Of a DNA stretch of 8,302 nt, positions 7,405 through 8,302 are shown in pieces. The position numbers were made by a program, and so were the translations under genes. Source of the DNA: an uncultured Saprospiraceae bacterium (GTDB lineage: Bacteria > Bacteroidota > Bacteroidia > Chitinophagales > Saprospiraceae); assembly GCA_937973565.1 (NCBI GenBank), contig CALJKQ010000284.1, forward strand, positions 1-8,302, in the 5' to 3' direction. Position 1 is the first letter of the stretch, and every line of letters starts with the position of its first letter. The notes beneath the pieces are model-generated. The model did no database searches, was not told the DNA's origin, and saw only the letters and a program-made list of their open reading frames with translations.

Positions 7405-8302
7405 ATGAACCGTCTGTTTTATTTGATTTTCTTGATTTCTTCTTCAAATATTCTATTTGCTCAGGTAACCAAGGTTCACACCTTCAACTTTGACTCTTCA
7501 AGCAAAAGAGATACTACGATTGATTTTCCCGATATCGAAACCGAAAAAATCATCATGGCTTACACCATGCGATGCAAAGACGGCCTGGTTTCCACTTCAA
7601 CGGATCGGAACAAAGGTTGTGGTGAATGGGACTATTCCTGCAACACTTTTGTGACGGACTCAAGTCGAATAGATTCGAGTCAGGCCAAAGCACCCTCTCA
7701 CATCATCAGCAATTTCTCAGGCAATCTGTTCAATTTTGTCTATGATCCTACCTACACCTATATAAGAAGGGTATTGAAAAATGTAACCGAATCTGGCATA
7801 ACCGGAGAAACAAAAAAAACAGTGGGAGCCGGTAATTTGCCGGTGGTTCTCGGTACCTCTGAAGCCGCTGCCCAACGGCACTTGTACTTGTTTACCAAAG
7901 ATGAACTCGGCTCTTTTGGAGGTAAGATGGTAGCCCTGGAATTGGAAGTCAAAAAAGGTGGTGGCAAGCTATCCTACCTGAGGCTCAGATTGGCCGAAAC
8001 CGATGCAACAGCAGCTACCGATTTTTTTACGCCCGGTTCTGTGGTATCTGAAGTCGTATTTGAAAACGTGGATGTGCCAGCCAGCGGCATTCTCAGACTA
8101 CCCTTTCACACATCCTTCACATGGTCAGGCAATAAAAATATAGCCCTTGAAATGAATTATGTGAGTGATCAAACTGCCATGGAATTATCCGGGCATCAAA
8201 TCCAAATAGAGCGTACAGCCGTAAGCAACCAGGGAGATCGCTACTGGAAATCCAATGGCACTGCTTTTCTTGACATTCCTGCAGACGAGGCTTCAGCCAT
8301 TA
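7405..8302 (+). CDS. Secreted peptide-N-glycosidase F-like protein (3' end beyond window)
   Basis: The frame is open from ATG 7405 to the window edge, giving 299 visible residues. Residues 1-20 (MNRLFYLIFLISSSNILFAQ) are a signal peptide. Residues ~24-90 resemble the N-terminal jelly-roll of PNGase F: hydrophobic strands, DFPDIETEKIIMAYTMRC, then GCGEWDYSCNTFV. From memory of PNGase F, its corresponding segment reads NECPNKTCDEWDRYANVYV and its catalytic Asp60 is the last residue of CDEWD; Asp76 here would be the match, and Cys57/Cys72 match its disulfide pair. Residues ~145-275 (QRHLYLFTKDEL ... LRLPFHTSFTWSGNKNIALE) look like a separate beta-sandwich common in Bacteroidota secreted proteins, not the second PNGase F domain. 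At the window edge, YWKSNGTAFLDIPADEASAI may begin a LamG/concanavalin-like lectin domain. By analogy with its neighbours a T9SS tail is expected past the edge. Glycosidase activity is not established. GC looks higher (~45%) than in the 957-residue gene. Confidence 0.85.
   Translation, partial: MNRLFYLIFLISSSNILFAQVTKVHTFNFDSSSKRDTTIDFPDIETEKIIMAYTMRCKDGLVSTSTDRNKGCGEWDYSCNTFVTDSSRIDSSQAKAPSHIISNFSGNLFNFVYDPTYTYIRRVLKNVTESGITGETKKTVGAGNLPVVLGTSEAAAQRHLYLFTKDELGSFGGKMVALELEVKKGGGKLSYLRLRLAETDATAATDFFTPGSVVSEVVFENVDVPASGILRLPFHTSFTWSGNKNIALEMNYVSDQTAMELSGHQIQIERTAVSNQGDRYWKSNGTAFLDIPADEASAI

Noticed and set aside
7758..7967. Open frame of 69 codons on the - strand
   Set aside because: It is antisense to the PNGase F-like coding region, with no motif of its own.

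Overview
The window looks like chromosomal DNA from a Bacteroidota bacterium, most likely a Saprospiraceae-like lineage of Saprospiria/Sphingobacteriia type; the taxonomic placement is inference. Three consecutive large proteins end in the type IX secretion (T9SS) type A sorting domain, with a P-N-P box followed about 60 residues later by a G-[VM]-Y box. The DNA is AT-rich, start codons lack Shine-Dalgarno sequences, and promoter-like octamers fit the Bacteroidota -7 consensus TAnnTTTG.

Layout, all genes on the + strand: (1) 2-2347, the 3' part of a gene for a secreted parallel beta-helix protein with a helical module and a T9SS sorting tail. A 13-bp hairpin with a T-tract (2360-2401) closes it. 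(2) 2402-3934, a complete secreted beta-propeller-type protein with a T9SS tail, whose start codon sits directly on the end of that terminator. (3) about 4013-4312, the last ~100 codons of a TonB-dependent receptor (FecA-like iron-siderophore/citrate class) with no body upstream, i.e. a gene remnant. (4) 4313-4428, an AT-rich spacer with a promoter-like octamer and a perfect 12-bp inverted repeat. (5) 4429-7302, a complete 957-residue secreted propeller-like protein with a divergent ELWxxDGT-type repeat and a T9SS tail, followed by a strong terminator at 7337-7368. (6) 7405-8302 (runs off the window), the N-terminal 299 residues of a secreted protein whose first domain resembles the N-terminal half of peptide-N-glycosidase F (C-G-E-W-D motif).

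The genes appear to be separately transcribed surface or secreted cargo rather than steps of one pathway: terminators separate units 1/2 and 5/6, and no T9SS machinery, SusC/D pair, regulator or enzyme pathway is visible. A plausible reading is an accessory region where large secreted-protein genes accumulate and older genes such as the receptor are eroded. I found no CRISPR array, tRNA, rRNA, insertion sequence or recognisable defence system, and no clear candidate for a wholly new system. The points most worth checking are the receptor remnant, the palindrome upstream of the 957-residue gene, and the PNGase F-like chimera.
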